From positions 13,910,938 through 13,974,937 of the forward strand of contig CM034600.1 in NCBI GenBank assembly GCA_020091685.1: DNA of 64,000 nucleotides, in the 5' to 3' direction. Below, piece by piece: positions 35,669 to 47,831 of the stretch. Both the position numbers and the translations under genes were made by a program. This DNA is from Lutjanus erythropterus. Taxonomy: Eukaryota > Chordata > Actinopteri > Lutjaniformes > Lutjanidae. Every line of letters starts with the position of its first letter. Position 1 is the stretch's first letter. The notes beneath the pieces were generated by a model. That model ran no database searches. It had not been told where the DNA came from and was given only the letters and a program-made list of their open reading frames with translations.

Positions 35669-36092
35669 TGTGTAAAATGTGTTTTAGCTTAAAAAGTTAG
35701 TCTCCGAGCAGCCTTGAAATTTAAATTAACAGAATTTGAGAAGACAAGTTTATGTAATTTTGTAATGGTTCAAAATAAATTTTAAAAATGATATTAATTG
35801 AGTTGTACTTGAGAAAGAATGTTTGCAGTCTTTTCATTATTATGAAAACAAGCAACCATGACTTCTCATGATGTCTTTTTAGAAACTTAATGTAATGAGT
35901 TGACTGAAATCTGTACAGTACATTCAATCAACTCATCATTTCAAAAAGACTTCAAGTTAGAAGATCTACTTGACACTAAGTACAAGAAATTTTCAGTTTA
36001 GTTAACTTGAATAAATCAGACTTGTGTAGTTACATTGAGTTAATGAGAAAAGCTAGTTGATTCCACAAAATTCTGATGATTTTTCAGTAATG
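35669..36092. mobile_element. Second, decayed copy of the 63.3 kb TA-flanked MITE
   Basis: The segment shares ordered blocks with 63291-63897: AGAATTTGAGAAGACAAGTTT (compare GAATTTGAAAAGACAAGTTT), TGAGTTGTACTTGAGAA (compare CAGTTGTACTTGAGAA), TTAACTTGAATAAA and AGTTGATTCCACAAAATTC. Both ends are eroded: the left reads TGTAAAATGTG and the right TTTTTCAGTA. About 420 bases remain against 607 in the other copy. No coding capacity. Confidence 0.85.
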
Positions 36093-37400
36093 GTGACTTA
36101 CCATAAAACCATAAAACATGTTGCTATTGCACAGCTACAATGTACAACAAGCAGCAGATGTATAGATTTTATTTATTAGGACATTTTTATTCTAAAATAG
36201 TGAAGAAACATTTATGTGTTGAAAAATTTATGTGATGTTTTAAAGCCAATAAAAGCACATTTTTGCAATGCTAAATTTTCTGGCAAGCATCATCTTCAAA
36301 GTGTCTTGACAAGTCAAAGTGGTGTGACTTTGTTCTTTCTAAGCAGACAGTCCTGTGAATGTGGCCGGAGGCTGGCCCGTGCACAGTTATGGGCGGTACT
36401 CCCCGTTGTTGGGGGTGAGTTTGAGGTGCTGGGAAAAAGGGCCATGCATTCACAGTAAATGAAGCCTTGTGAGTAACCGTGGAGAGAGTGCTTCTAACTG
36501 ATGAGTCCAGAGACAACTTCCCAGATCTTCTCTGCCACAAGGAGACACCCACAATGCTAAAGACCTACTGCCATCTTTAGAGCAGACCACAGAAAGCCAT
36601 TGAATGGCTTAGTTTTAGCCTCGGCCATGAAAACAAATCTAAACACTGTGAATTGAGTTTTGTCTCATTCTTCTTAATTGGCAGCAGCAGGTTTTTGCCT
36701 CTTTTTCTTCTCCGTTCAATATGAATAAATGCGACAAGCTTCTGATCCCGGCTTTTCAGCCTATGACTGTTTATTTATCTATTTCAACTACACCCAAGGG
36801 AACAAAAGGCATGCAGAATGGCCACTGACAGCCATGTCGAATATCTCTTTCTGCCAAATCTGGCTGTTTTCTCTCGCTGCTGTCACTTGATGTCTTTATG
36901 CGAGGCTGAGAGTTCGCCACTATGAAAAGGGCGGGGGCGAGCTGAGTGAGTGACCCCCACAGGAGGGGAGTATTAAAAGTAAAAAAGAGAGCGAAAGCGA
37001 GGGATGGATGAACCAGAAGGCGGGAGAAAAGTGGAAGGGGGAGAGGGGGGCACCCCTGCCGGGTCCCAGGCATCTCGGCTGGCAGTCCCCATCTTGGCTT
37101 CAGACGGCTTTTGTCAAAGAGGGGAAAAGAGGGTCTCTTCTTCACTTGGGCATGGGACAATAGATGTTTTGTCAGTCAGGGAGGGGGTGTCAGTGGGGGA
37201 GTATGGAGGGATGCTGAAAAAGGAATAAAGCCAAGGACCCATCTTCACAAGGGGTGGGGTGGTGGCGGTGGGCAGCCCTTTGGGACTGGGCAGATGTTGA
37301 AATGAGGATGATTTATTAGCCTTAGTGTCCTTGGTGGCACTTGGCCACCATCCCAGATTTAGGAGTGAGAGAGTGACTGAGAGTAAGAGACGTGGGGACC
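36093..37400. other. No gene seen
   Basis: A GA-rich stretch (37000-37060) and G-rich runs (37190-37270) keep frames open on both strands. The part 36640-36960 is repeat-free. The 129-codon minus-strand frame at 36771-37160 lacks any recognisable domain. Confidence 0.5.
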
Positions 37401-37433
37401 AGGAGGAGGAGGAGGAGGAGGAGGAGGAGGAGG
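37401..37433. repeat. (GGA)n trinucleotide repeat
   Basis: Eleven uninterrupted AGG/GGA units, an all-purine mirror tract able to form triplex DNA. Confidence 0.97.
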
Positions 37434-37984
37434 GCAGCTATGTATCAGAGACATCTTAATACCTTCTATGGGCATGGGGCGCTTCTTGCTCTCCGACCGT
37501 CATGGTATTTTTGTCCGATTCTCTCGTAGAAAAATAACTTGGTTGGGAGTCATCTGCATCACTGAGCTGGACCTTGTCACCCAGCATTACCCTCACCCTC
37601 CACCACTACTTCCACCCCCCAACAAACCCAAACACACTGCCTATGTGTGCTGCCCTTGCTGCACCACCACCACCATCACCGCCATCCCTCCCCTGCTTAT
37701 ATAAAACAACAAATTACCAAATTAACATTCCCAACAGTCCTCGCTCTCCCTTCACAGTTCTGGGCAGAGACAAACTCAAACTTGCCAGAAAACAAGTGTA
37801 AAAGAGAAAATGTTCTATGGGTGCGTGTGGTTGTGTGTGTGTTGTTTGTGTGCATTATGCATGTTTTGCATGCATGTGTGGTCAGGGAGATCTCACTTGT
37901 TGCCTCTGTTGCTAAAAAAAGGAAAAATTAAAAGAAAGGAGTTAAAATGACAGTCTAAACCAAAAGCAACCTTTCACCTGTGCT
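37434..37984. other. No gene seen
   Basis: CCACCACCACCACCATCACC short repeat at about 37660-37685 and a GT-rich stretch at 37821-37880. Three overlapping frames in different phases show that the region is merely stop-poor. Confidence 0.55.
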
Positions 37985-38605
37985 GCTTTTTATGCATCTT
38001 GATTGTTTTGTTATGAATTGCAGAGTTTTGGAGATACTGAACATAGAAATGTAGATCATTTTCGTCTTCTTACGTTGTTTATGTCCTTTTTGTCTTATGT
38101 TGTTATCATCATTTTCATCTTGTTACATCTTTTAAAGTGTTTTTGTTGTTATGTCTTTTACATCATTTTCATGTTCTTACATCTTTTATGTCATTTCATC
38201 TATTGTGCATGATACACACTGGTGAATACATCAAGGAATTGACTTTTCTATGTTTTACTGTGCCATTTAGGTTGAAATTGGTCTTGATATTGGGAGAACA
38301 GCACACAAAATAAAAAAAAAATCCTTCAAATGCATTAAAACTAAAGTAACAAGCATGATTTGAAGGAGGATTTGAAAGTATAGATATGCTGGTTAAACTG
38401 TAGGGAGTAAAAACAAAAAGTTGTCAAGAATAAGTACTCAAGTGAAGTATGGACACCTGAAAACTCTACTTAAGTACATTAATGAAGTATTTGTACTTCA
38501 TTACTTTGGCAAATCACACCAAAACAAGCTAAGTAGGTAAATAGCACTACAGGTGAAGGGAAAAATATGTATTTTTGATTTCAGGGTGAATTGTCCCTTA
38601 AAGGA
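37985..38605 (-). mobile_element. Copy of the foldback MITE seen at 60.9 kb, inverted right end
   Basis: GGGAAAAATATGTATTTTTGATTT at 38558 onward is the inverse of the left part of the 60.9 kb element, sharing AAAATACATATTTTTCCC exactly. AGTTTTGGAGATACTG at 38023 matches AGTTTTGGAGATACTG at 60989. The outer end GTGAATTGTCCCTTAAAGG matches a teleost family end known to me from memory. The interior contains unrelated ATGTCTTTT/TCATTTTCATCTTGTTAC direct repeats at 38077-38200. Confidence 0.65.
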
Positions 38606-38759
38606 ATTTCTGTCTGTGTATATGTGCTTCTGTGTGTCTTAGGCAGCTGCAGATCCCTGTAGCTTTAGCCCTGTTCGGTGCTGTAATTGGGAGGTGTCAC
38701 ATGTTTTAAGTCACAGCATGTCACCCTGTCATGCCACCCATGAAGACCCATGAGCCTAG

Positions 38760-38760
<1 letters not shown>
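38606..38760. other. No gene seen
   Basis: Short unique spacer before a long microsatellite. Confidence 0.6.

Positions 38761-38833
<73 letters not shown>
38761..38833. repeat. (GT)36 microsatellite, the longest in the window
   Basis: Seventy-three bases of uninterrupted TG units. It produces the Val/Cys frames on one strand and Thr/His frames on the other. Confidence 0.99.
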
Positions 38834-38834
<1 letters not shown>

Positions 38835-38994
38835 AGGAGCTACTGAACCTAAAGTGAGAAGAAATACGACGCATTCCTCAGTGCAAACCTTCCTTAACAG
38901 TTTTCCATTTTTTATAGCATACGATTGCTCCTTTTCATCCCCACAGCACATCTCTGCCTGCTCTTTAATCCAAACACGCATGCACGTGTGCGCG

Positions 38995-38996
<2 letters not shown>

Positions 38997-39038
<42 letters not shown>
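38997..39038. repeat. (CA)n microsatellite
   Basis: Forty-two bases of clean CA units lie 163 bases downstream of the (GT)36 tract and are complementary to it. Confidence 0.98.
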
Positions 39039-39042
<4 letters not shown>

Positions 39043-41664
39043 CTCCCAAACTTGACCTCCCTGCTTCCTACAGTACTCTCTGTTTTTTGCTCTCCTTTCC
39101 CTCTCTCCTCCCAGCCACATTTAATCTTGCGACTTGTTTGTCCACCTCATTTCCCAGCCGCTCCGCTGACAAACTGTAGGAGGGTTACTTAAAGTAGTGG
39201 GGGAAAGTTTGGACAGCTTTCATCAAGGGTACCCAGGGGGAAGATTGATTGGCAAAGTAATTTACTGCCCAGTGTCCATTCTGCACTCCTCGTTCTCTAC
39301 CTCGCTCCCCACCCTTCTCCTGATCCATCCATCCATCCATTCATTCGTCTCAGACTCTTTACAAATCCATACCTGCTGCCTGGAGGTAAAGGTCTCAGTG
39401 GGAGTGATAGTGTGTGTGTCTGTATATATGTGTGTCCATGACAAGTTCTGTAAGGCTGAGAGGTTGGAGTCTCTGTAACAACTTGCACAGATGAAAAAGA
39501 CTGATGGTCTTTGGGTTCGACGAGGAGGTTGGCTAGATGGCTGCAATAATGTGCGTATGTGCCGTTAGCGTGCATGTGTGTAGACAATGGGCATGTGAGT
39601 TTGGAGGTCTGGGGGGGGCAAGAGTTTTTGACATGAATGAGAGAGAGGGTCATCTATCATCTACAGAGAGAGAGGAGGTTGGAGGAAAAGGCAAGGGAAA
39701 GGAGGGAGGGGGTTGCGGGGTCAAGTCTCCATCACTCTCGCTGTCTTCTGTTCTCTCACTGTCAACCTCACTGTGACTGACCACTCAGCGGACTCCACTT
39801 CAGCCTCGCTTCGGCTGTTCTCCCCAACAAACTGTTCCCCCCTTCCACAGGGCCCCCGGAAACTTTTGTTCCGTTCATTAGTACAACAAATACATACAGA
39901 TGCTCGGGGAAGGAGGACGCAGAGAGAGAAAGGATTTCTAAGCACATGCCCCCCCCACAAATGACTGCTGATTTGGAGACAATCTGTTTCTTTGTAAACA
40001 AACGGCATGCTGAGGAGCTCATGCGAGAAGTGGACTCATTATTCAATGTAAACGTGGACAGTTAAGTGTTTAAATAGGGTATTAGTGATAGGATGGTCTG
40101 TGATTTGCTTTACTTATTTTCAGGTTAATAGTGGAAATGCAGAATGGAAAAAAAGAGCAAATGCAGCATGTGACAGTGAAACGGACACCCATGAGTAATG
40201 GTGAACTGACAGTGCCCATAGTTAAAGCTGGGTACCAGACTTTAATACGTTTATGGCACTGACTGAATTTCTTCAATCCTATCGAATACTGAAAAACACC
40301 TTGCAACTTACATGTCATAGAGCCATGCGCAAGTTTGGAGACAGGCAATAGCTTGCTGCATATCTGCACATATGGCTTGTTAGTTAGCCCATAGCTTGTC
40401 AACAAGTCCATTCAAGAGTGGTGGTCTGCTAGCGGTAGCAGCTTCATATCACTATTCTTTTACTAACTACTTGTAGACTGCTAGTTTTAGGGAAAAAAAA
40501 CTGTTGTGACATTCCATTATGCGTAACATAATACTCTTTTTGTTGAAATGGATTTTAAAAAATTGGTATAAAATATACTATCATTAAGGAGCTGATATCT
40601 GTATCGGATTGGACAATGAAATTTTGAAACGATACTAGGCCTACCCATGGGACACCTAGAAACGCTGGAGGTGCTGATTTTACGTGTTTTGTTAGTGTCT
40701 TACATGTGTGAATATCATGTCAATATGTCTGAGAACGAGTCCTTGTGGCTAACGTCAGCATCAACTCACCATAATCAAGTTTCATTTCATTTAGGCAAAG
40801 CTCAGGTGTTCCCTTTCCCCATCTTGATAGCTACAGTACGTTTAGGTTAATGACTTTTGCCTCTGCGGTGTCCATCAACATGTCCATGTCAGCAAAAAAG
40901 AGCCATGAAGCATCTATTTCCTTGGTTTGCCAAGATGAAATGATTTCTTTCCCATGGAGACACGTCTTGATAGGAAGAGAGGCAGCCGACTTGTAGCAGA
41001 GGTTAATGACGAACACGGGACAATGACTGTGTGTGTGGGGAGTGGTGATGAATGGAGAGAAGCGGGGAAGATGGGTCCAGGGGCACAAAGACTGGCATAC
41101 ATATCCCTTCACCCCCCATGACTGCTCCATCCAAACTGTTTTTTACTCCTCAATGGCCCGTTTTCTCCTGTGTGTCCCATGAATTATGTAAATGACTAAG
41201 GAATCTCTTTCTTCCACTGGCTGGAGGAAGGCAGGAAAAGGGAGGAAGAAAAGATAGAAGTGAGAGAAATGCCTCCTCCTCACTTTTCTCTCTTCCTCAC
41301 GCTGCCTCTGAACAACCTTTCATGCTGGCAGCGTGGGCCTGGGTTCCAGCTCTGTGGCCATGTGAAAGGACGACGGTGGCCGCTGAGTTGGTGGAGGGGG
41401 AGGGTCAGTGGCACAATGACATATACGAGGAACGGAGGAGGCAGGCAGGGGAAGAATGCCGGCCTTGTTGTTGGACGGCTTGACATTGATTAATGAGAGA
41501 GAGAAAGACAGAGAGAAAATAAGAAGAGAGGGGTGGCACTGGTATAGTAGGCCAGACGGGGGGGAGCTGGACTCTTGCAGGGGTGAGAGACTCCGGAAGA
41601 GCCCCGGGCTGCACTACTGATCAGGAAGAGGGTAGCTGCAGTGTAGCACCGCCCATCAAAAACG
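39039..41664. other. No gene seen in 2.6 kb
   Basis: Contains a (CATC)n run at 39321-39340, GA-rich tracts at 39640-39720, a C9 run at 39950 and G/A-rich sequence at 41220-41540. Many opposite-strand frames overlap at 39262-40046. None has a domain. CGATACTAGGCCTACCC-type words at 40630 hint at another decayed repeat. Confidence 0.5.
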
Positions 41665-41829
41665 CTGTGTGTGTGTGTGTGTGTATCTGTGTGTATGTGT
41701 GCCTGGTGATACCCTATTTCGCCGGAGGGATTGTCTGTCTTCTCTCATACACAAAAACGTATGTAGGCACACACAATTCAACATAGGTCACATCAATCTT
41801 CATCCATCAAAGTGCTCCTAAAAGACTGC

Positions 41830-41865
<36 letters not shown>

Positions 41866-41866
41866 T
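41665..41866. repeat. (GT)n tract and (CAT)12 trinucleotide repeat
   Basis: GT units at about 41666-41684 and a perfect CAT/ATC run at 41829-41866. Confidence 0.96.
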
Positions 41867-42129
41867 AGGAGTTGCTTTGTTGTCTTTTTGTCACACACTT
41901 AAGAAGCTCAGCTGCTGCACAGAAAGGGAAAACAACAGTAGTCATAAGTGCATGGACTTTGTTGCTTAAGTTGTATTTTGATACTACACGTACTTATATG
42001 GAACAGCTGCTATGGTTATCAGAATTAGCTTAAGTCTGAAAATGTAAATATCATAAGCCACATTTACAAAGAGAAAATAAAATTTTGAGAAAATGAAAAT
42101 CCTAAGTCCTAAATGATCATGTAAGTTGA
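41867..42129. other. No gene seen
   Basis: AT-rich spacer. Confidence 0.6.
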
Positions 42130-42300
42130 AAAGCAATGTGTTGCATTATATAGTCTTGTAGTACTTGGGATCAGTCTCAAGACCATTTTTGAAGGTCGCA
42201 GTCCTGTCTCGGAATCAACCACATTTTTACTCTATCTTGTCTTGGCCTCAGATAAAGAGGACTCTATTTTATTTCAAGACTACAACTGATGGGATATTGC
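42130..42300 (+). mobile_element. Probable copy of a GTCTTG/CTCAAGAC-rich teleost repeat
   Basis: AGTCTTGTAGTACTTGGG, TCAGTCTCAAGACCATTTTTG, GTCCTGTCTCGGAATC and TCTTGTCTTGGCCTCAG follow the order I recall for a widespread fish repeat built on 'gtcttggtctcg' words. Only one copy is in the window, so support is from memory and from internal redundancy. Confidence 0.45.
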
Positions 42301-43106
42301 TAAATTGACTGTGCATTTTCTGATTTACTTTCTTAATATTACTACTTTAATTGGATGTTAAACAATTGGCTTTAAATGCAGCCAATAACTTGACTAATTT
42401 CTGATTTGATTTTTTTGTCCGTCACCCCTCTCTGCCTCCCTTTACATGCACTCCAAGACAGTGAGTGGTCAAGACAGGAAGAAATTGCAGCTGTCTGAGA
42501 AGAGATGTCAGCCAAATCTTCTCTTGTAAAATTTGGCAACCTAAACCACAGAGAGTTCATATGAAAAACAACATTCAAAAGAAAACACAAAGTACTATTT
42601 AACTGTGATGCAATGTTTATTGAGACAGCTGGTACTACATTAGATGCTAATCTGCACTTCGCTAAGTTTAAATGATGTCAGCAAAGCTAGCAAGCCAAGT
42701 TATGTTTTTGCTTGTGACATGGTGAGATGGGCCCAATAAAGATAAGATGCAGCTAAAGTATATAAAGTTACATTATATCAACATAAGCTAATATCAGCTC
42801 TGACATAAACACAAGTTACAGCATCGTTCCCTGACTTGAGAAGTCAGCCACCTTTCAAGCCTACAGTGAATGTTTGATACTAAAAAGACTTTAAAACCTG
42901 TTACAACACATTAAAAATACCATAACTACTGTACTCTTTGTATAGTACCGCAACTTTCTGATGACTTTCTAGAGTTCCACTTTTTTTTCAAATGATGGAA
43001 ATCTAATTGTCTTCCCTGTCTTTTCCATCCTTGCTAATTCTCAATTTAAATCCTCTCCTATTCGGTGTCTATGCTGACTGAGCACCGTTGACCTTTTCTA
43101 CACCAG
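42301..43106. other. No gene seen
   Basis: AT-rich, single-copy-looking sequence; ends in a short pyrimidine tract that could serve as an acceptor for the next feature. Confidence 0.55.
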
Positions 43107-43201
43107 GAGCTACTCCAGGCCGCCTTCGCCTCCAGCCAAGAGGGATTTTCAAAGCCTCTCCTGGATGTCCCAGGATCCTTTGTCTCCACTCTCATCTATA
43201 G
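43107..43201 (+). CDS. Candidate 95-base exon, unidentified protein
   Basis: An acceptor (CCTTTTCTACACCAG) and a strong donor (ATAG|GTAAGC) flank 95 bases open in two frames. One frame (one leading base, 31 codons) begins SYSRPPSPPAKRDF and is Ser/Pro rich like a disordered regulatory region; the other begins ELLQAAFASSQEG. The third frame ends in TAG at the donor. It is not phase-compatible with the next candidate at 47832, though its Ser/Pro frame could join 53417-53487 read in its second open frame. No family recognised; a chance origin is plausible. Confidence 0.25.
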
Positions 43202-44521
43202 GTAAGCACAGTGTGCACCCCCCTCCCCACCACCAGCCTCTTCAAAACTCTGCACAATAGCCAGATTTCCTCCCAATTTGCTGGTAGAGAATAGGAGGCT
43301 CAGGAACTCCTTTCAGTCGCTTTGAATGGTGGGCCTAATTCAGACTCAATCTTTGGGTTTGCCAGGCCTCACCCCAACCTTAGCTGGCCTTACTTTGGAG
43401 CTCCTGACTTTGGCTAATGCTAGGGCAATCCCACTGTTGAAGGACTTAGCCTTGTGCACATTTGTGCCTCTTTGGCAAAACATACCGGCTTGCATTTCTA
43501 CTTTTGTGTATGCCAACTGATATTTCAGTCTTGCTTGCAGAGGGTAAGCCGACAGAGCACATAAGCTCTTTCTCAGTAATGTTATGCTTCACACATTTAT
43601 GCTCATTTCCATCTGGGGGCGCACTACAAACCACAGGCCCCGACTGCTGGCCATCCCTGACTGGCAAGTTTTTCCATCACAGCCTCACATCTCAAACCTC
43701 AAAGTGACCAGTGCCCCTTAAACATACATATATACGTGGTGAGTGTTTGTGTTTTTTATAGACTGAGTTCACTCCGCTGACCATTTGTTCTACTTGACCT
43801 CGCTGCACTCCTCCCTGCCCCAATTATGCAAGCGCACACATCCACTTTGCATATTTGTACTTCTTTTTCTCCTGACACTCTTGAGGTCAGTTCTAATCAA
43901 CCACCCTTCGGTCCTACACACAATGCACACACACACATACATACACACACCATTCTCACCAGAGTTCCTTAAAGACGCCCACCTTCCAGGTCCAAGGACT
44001 GCTATTAAAGCAATCAGGAGCTTTCTAAGCTAGGTCAAGAGCAAGGTGCTCACATGGGGATTCTGATTTGAATTATGCAAAGGGGGGAATAGGAGGAGAA
44101 GGAAGGAAATGGAAAAGAGAAGGAGAGACAGAGAGAAAGATGGGAAAGAAAACAACCGAGCCTTTTGTACTCATACCAAGGTGAAATCTTGCAAACAAAA
44201 GAAACAGTAGAAGTGGAAGCGATAAAGGTGGGCAGGTGACTTCTGATGAGACAAAAAGGGACTGAAACAGTGAGGAATTTAAAAGATTAGCCTTAAGTCC
44301 AAGATCCTGACCTTCGGACCTGATGAAGCATTAGAAAACTTGGTGAGGACTGAAATGGTGGGACCACACGCAGTTTTGTGTGTGTGTATGTATGTGTGTG
44401 TATGTGTGTGTGAATATGTGTCTGTGAGATCAGCTTTCCCTGTGGTCCATTCAGTGTCTAGTGGCTCAGGATACTGAGACAAGAGGAGCTAGAGGAGAGA
44501 GAATTATCTTGAAATACGACT

Positions 44522-44525
<4 letters not shown>
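43202..44525. other. No gene seen
   Basis: Short CA/GT runs at 43925-43950 and 44376-44412 and a GA-rich run at 44090-44150. No domain-bearing frame. Confidence 0.5.

Positions 44526-44579
<54 letters not shown>
44526..44579. repeat. (GT)27 microsatellite
   Basis: Fifty-four bases of uninterrupted GT units followed by GCAAAAGAGACAG. Confidence 0.99.
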
Positions 44580-44580
<1 letters not shown>

Positions 44581-45994
44581 AAAAGAGACAGTGAGAGAAA
44601 GAGTCAGTAAGTGAATAGAGACAGTAAACATGGTAACTGTAGAGCTGATATAGTGGCGAGGAGGGAAATGGGACAGGCAGAGTAAGTGTGCCTTCATTGT
44701 GCGAACCCGACATTTTGTGTGCGTGTATCTGCATGCATGTGTGTGTGCGCTTATGTACTGGCTTGCATTTTCAACAATTAAAAATCAGTTTAATATGTAA
44801 TAAAATATGTAATGAATTTACTGTACTAAATCATAAAATGGTTGTAATATGTCATCAGAGATTAAGTAGTAGTAATTTGAAATAGTGGCTTCTTTGACAA
44901 GAACGCTTCAGCCAGCATTATGTCCTTTGAAATCTCCATTCTGGTCTGGAACGTCTGTTTTTGTTTGTTCACTTCACATTTATTCACTTTATTTGGAGCT
45001 AAAATAAATACAGAATGTTCAACTGAACAAATTAGTGTCTGTTTATGAGTTGTAAGAAATCATTGATAATCTTTTGGAAGGAGTAGATGTTTATAACAGT
45101 TAAACTGAGCAATATGTTTATGGAGTCTGGTTGGCAGTAAGACAAGTAGTCACTGAACTGCAAATCCAAAATGTATTTCCAGAGCAGCGTGTTTTTGTTT
45201 TAGGGATACCAGGATTAGTTTTACATCGACAGACAACTGACAGTTGGGAACAACTGATGAACTTATAATGTAGGACTCATATTTGCTTGTCTGTGTCGAT
45301 GTCGTGCTCATCTTGCACTTACATAGTCTCACTGAGTTTCAAGTCTGAGGAGGAAGGTGTGGGGAGAAACAACTCGCTTCAACCTATCTTCTTGTATCTC
45401 ATCTTTATACCGTCTATGGCTCCAAATCGCTATTTGAATTTCAGTACTCATTTTGATTTTTTTTCGTTTTTGTTCACACCTGTGGTGCTATCTAATGTTA
45501 CAGATAGTATCTGATCATACTTGAGATATCCATCTTGGAGATTTCATTCATAAAACAGCAACATATCTTTCCAAATGCAATGTCCCAATAATCTTAAGAC
45601 CTTGCTGTGAACAGCTGTTGATGTTTGCTGAAATGTTGTTGAAATTATACCTCTCCATGCTGCGAGCACCACAAACAAAATCCAGTGAGAATATGTTTCT
45701 TGTTTTGTTTTTCATTTTTGCTTGGTTTTCTTTTGTTTTGTTTTTCGTCATTTGAGTGAATCAAGCCTTTAGAGAGAAGAGGAGTTCAATCTTATTCAAA
45801 CAAAGGTGCTCACATCAACATGACACCTGTTCTTTATCAGGAAAGTAGCATAACTATAATAATAGAATTACATTGAAATAGAACTAAACAAAATCTTGTC
45901 ATCAAAAATCTAAAACTAAACTACATCTAAAACTCCTCTGTAAGAGAAAGTGACTGAAAATGTTACTAACTTGTGGAAAATATAAGCCTATAAT
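44580..45994. other. No gene seen
   Basis: AT-rich sequence with TTTTGTTTT-type runs at 45700-45745. No repeat end or gene recognised. Confidence 0.55.
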
Positions 45995-46430
45995 TGCCCC
46001 CGGTGTCAACATATGTCATTGTACGCGTGTCCCTTTGTGTGGATAGTCGAGAGTCCTCTGGTCGAGCCTACCCTGCGGTGAACATAATCATGGCCCTGTC
46101 GTCCCCAGGGTAAAGGCTCACTGCTGGGTCTTCTGGCACTAATGCAGTGCCAAACTATAGGGGTCACATTAGCCCTGGCTACTTCAGCATGCATTACAGC
46201 AGAAAGAACTCCGTTCCCCATTAAAAGCCACCAGCAGGCTATGATGTGGGCCTACCTGTGATGGCCTAAATGAGTCACTTAATGATAGCTGTGCTGCAGG
46301 GAAAGAGTGCTCAGACAAAGAAATGCTGATTGGATACTGATTTAGTGCGAGGGTCAGACGAATATGAGTCAGTGTATCATATCAGTTCTGTCATTTTTGT
46401 CACTTCAGGACTAGCAGGGGGCCAAGCTTA
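45995..46430. promoter_or_regulatory. Candidate conserved non-coding element
   Basis: Repeat-free for over 400 bases, with unusually many intact words: TGTACGCGTGTCC (46020), CATAATCATGG (46083), GGCACTAATGCAGTGCC (46134-46150, an inverted repeat GGCACT-AATGC-AGTGCC), ATGAGTCACTTAATG (46269, AP-1-type TGAGTCA) and ATGAGTCAGTG (46364). The balanced composition stands out against AT-rich flanks. A possible minus-strand exon sits inside it at 46256-46293. Confidence 0.4.
46256..46293 (-). CDS. Candidate 38-base minus-strand microexon
   Basis: On the minus strand an excellent acceptor (CACTCTTTCCCTGCAG) and a consensus donor (CACAG|GTAGGC) flank 38 bases with one open frame, read after two leading bases: QLSLSDSFRPSQ. 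It ends at phase 0 and would join the phase-0 candidate at 18467-18514, but not the 33753-33826 candidate in the frame that suits 18467. The same bases carry TGAGTCA and TTAATGATA motifs, so an enhancer reading competes. Short enough to be chance. Confidence 0.2.
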
Positions 46431-47548
46431 AAGTGGATATTTTTACAGATCACATACTTTACATACTTTCTGTTACTTTTTGTCACATTCATACTCGGAG
46501 CAGCCTACTGTGACTACTGCAAAACCATACATGCTTTTAAATTTTGACCACAACTTCCACAACCTGGCATTATGGATCAGACCAAAGGTATCACATAAAT
46601 TATGTACGCGCTTTCAAAAACCTCAAACACCAAAGAGACTGTCTTCTTAAATAGTAATAATGAATGTTCATAACATGGCTTTATTTTATCTTTTTTCTGT
46701 CTTGACACTACGGTTATGACCAAAGACTGGATTATACTCCCAACCGGACACATGCACGGGTGCCTATTAGTTGTGTTTATATTACAGTACTTTCTGGAGT
46801 CTGCATGCCACACATAAGCAGTAGAATGGGGTCTGAAACAGACATGTGGACAAATTGGAGGAACGCAGATTTCCACACAAAGCCTACGCATACTCCCTCT
46901 GATGATGAACTTTACATCACATGGACCCTCACGCACTCACATGTTGCAGTGTTGACTGTGTTGAGCAATACACTGAATATCTAATTTCATGGGTGCCCTG
47001 GTGTGTGAATGGGTGAATGAGAAGCAAGGACCTTGATACAATTTGTACTCCGTTAAGGTAGAAAAGCAAAACAAGCGCAGTCGGTTTACCATTGATTTGA
47101 GTGGTCTTCAATGTGTCAGAATATAGTAATTTTTACACTTTCCAGCTTTGCAATTTACTAGAGCACAAGGTGGCATCTCAAATTATTTATTTTATCCAGT
47201 AAACAATTAAACATTAGAAATTCAGTAGACCTTTTACACAGTAACCATTTTGACATTGAATAGTAGGATAAACACAGGTGTCACCAATTATACTAATTAA
47301 GGTTCCTCTCCATTCAGGTTGAGCAAAGTCAAAGTGCTGCTACTGTTTATGTTGGCTCTGTTGTGCTAAATTGAATGACACCGTACTAGCATCACTGGGA
47401 ACACCTGTGGTTACCATACTATTTCATGTCAATATGGCTGCCATGAAGAAGGTCTATTTACACTCATTTACAACAGAGACAATCATGATATTAGAGCAGC
47501 TGGAATCACTGAATGTTTGGCAAAGAGAAATCCAACAGAAATTACTTA
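46431..47548. other. No gene seen
   Basis: AT-rich sequence with no supported feature. The 119-codon minus-strand frame at 46577-46936 has no recognisable domain. Confidence 0.5.
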
Positions 47549-47630
47549 AACGATTAATCGATTATCAGAATTATTAGATTTTCTATTGACCAACTGATTA
47601 ATTAATTGGCTAATCATTTCAGTACTGCTT
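47549..47630 (-). mobile_element. Fragment of the 56.3 kb interspersed repeat, inverted
   Basis: ACGATTAATCGATTATCAG followed by GACCAACTGATTAATTAATTGG and GCTAATCATTTCAGTACTGC mirrors the left end of the 56281-56628 copy (GCACTAGAGCTGAAATGATC, TTTATTGATTAGTC). Only one end is retained. Confidence 0.6.
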
Positions 47631-47831
47631 GACAGTGGCTATGCAAGCAGCAAGTCAATGTATCACCATACTTTAATACTCTGTACACTTATGAAAGTCT
47701 ACTGTGTATTGTGCTTCTCGCTCATTCTGTATGTAGATTTGTGTTGAAATGAAAAACACAAACCACCTGTGGCTCATTGTAAGATCACTGGATCTCTGTT
47801 CATCTATCTATGAGTTCATCTATTTATCCAG
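47631..47831. other. No gene seen
   Basis: Unique spacer; its last 20 bases (TTCATCTATTTATCCAG) could act as an acceptor. Confidence 0.5.

Noticed and set aside
38731..39192. 153-codon frame
   Set aside because: Open only because the GT and CA microsatellites lack stops (Val/Cys and Thr/His runs).
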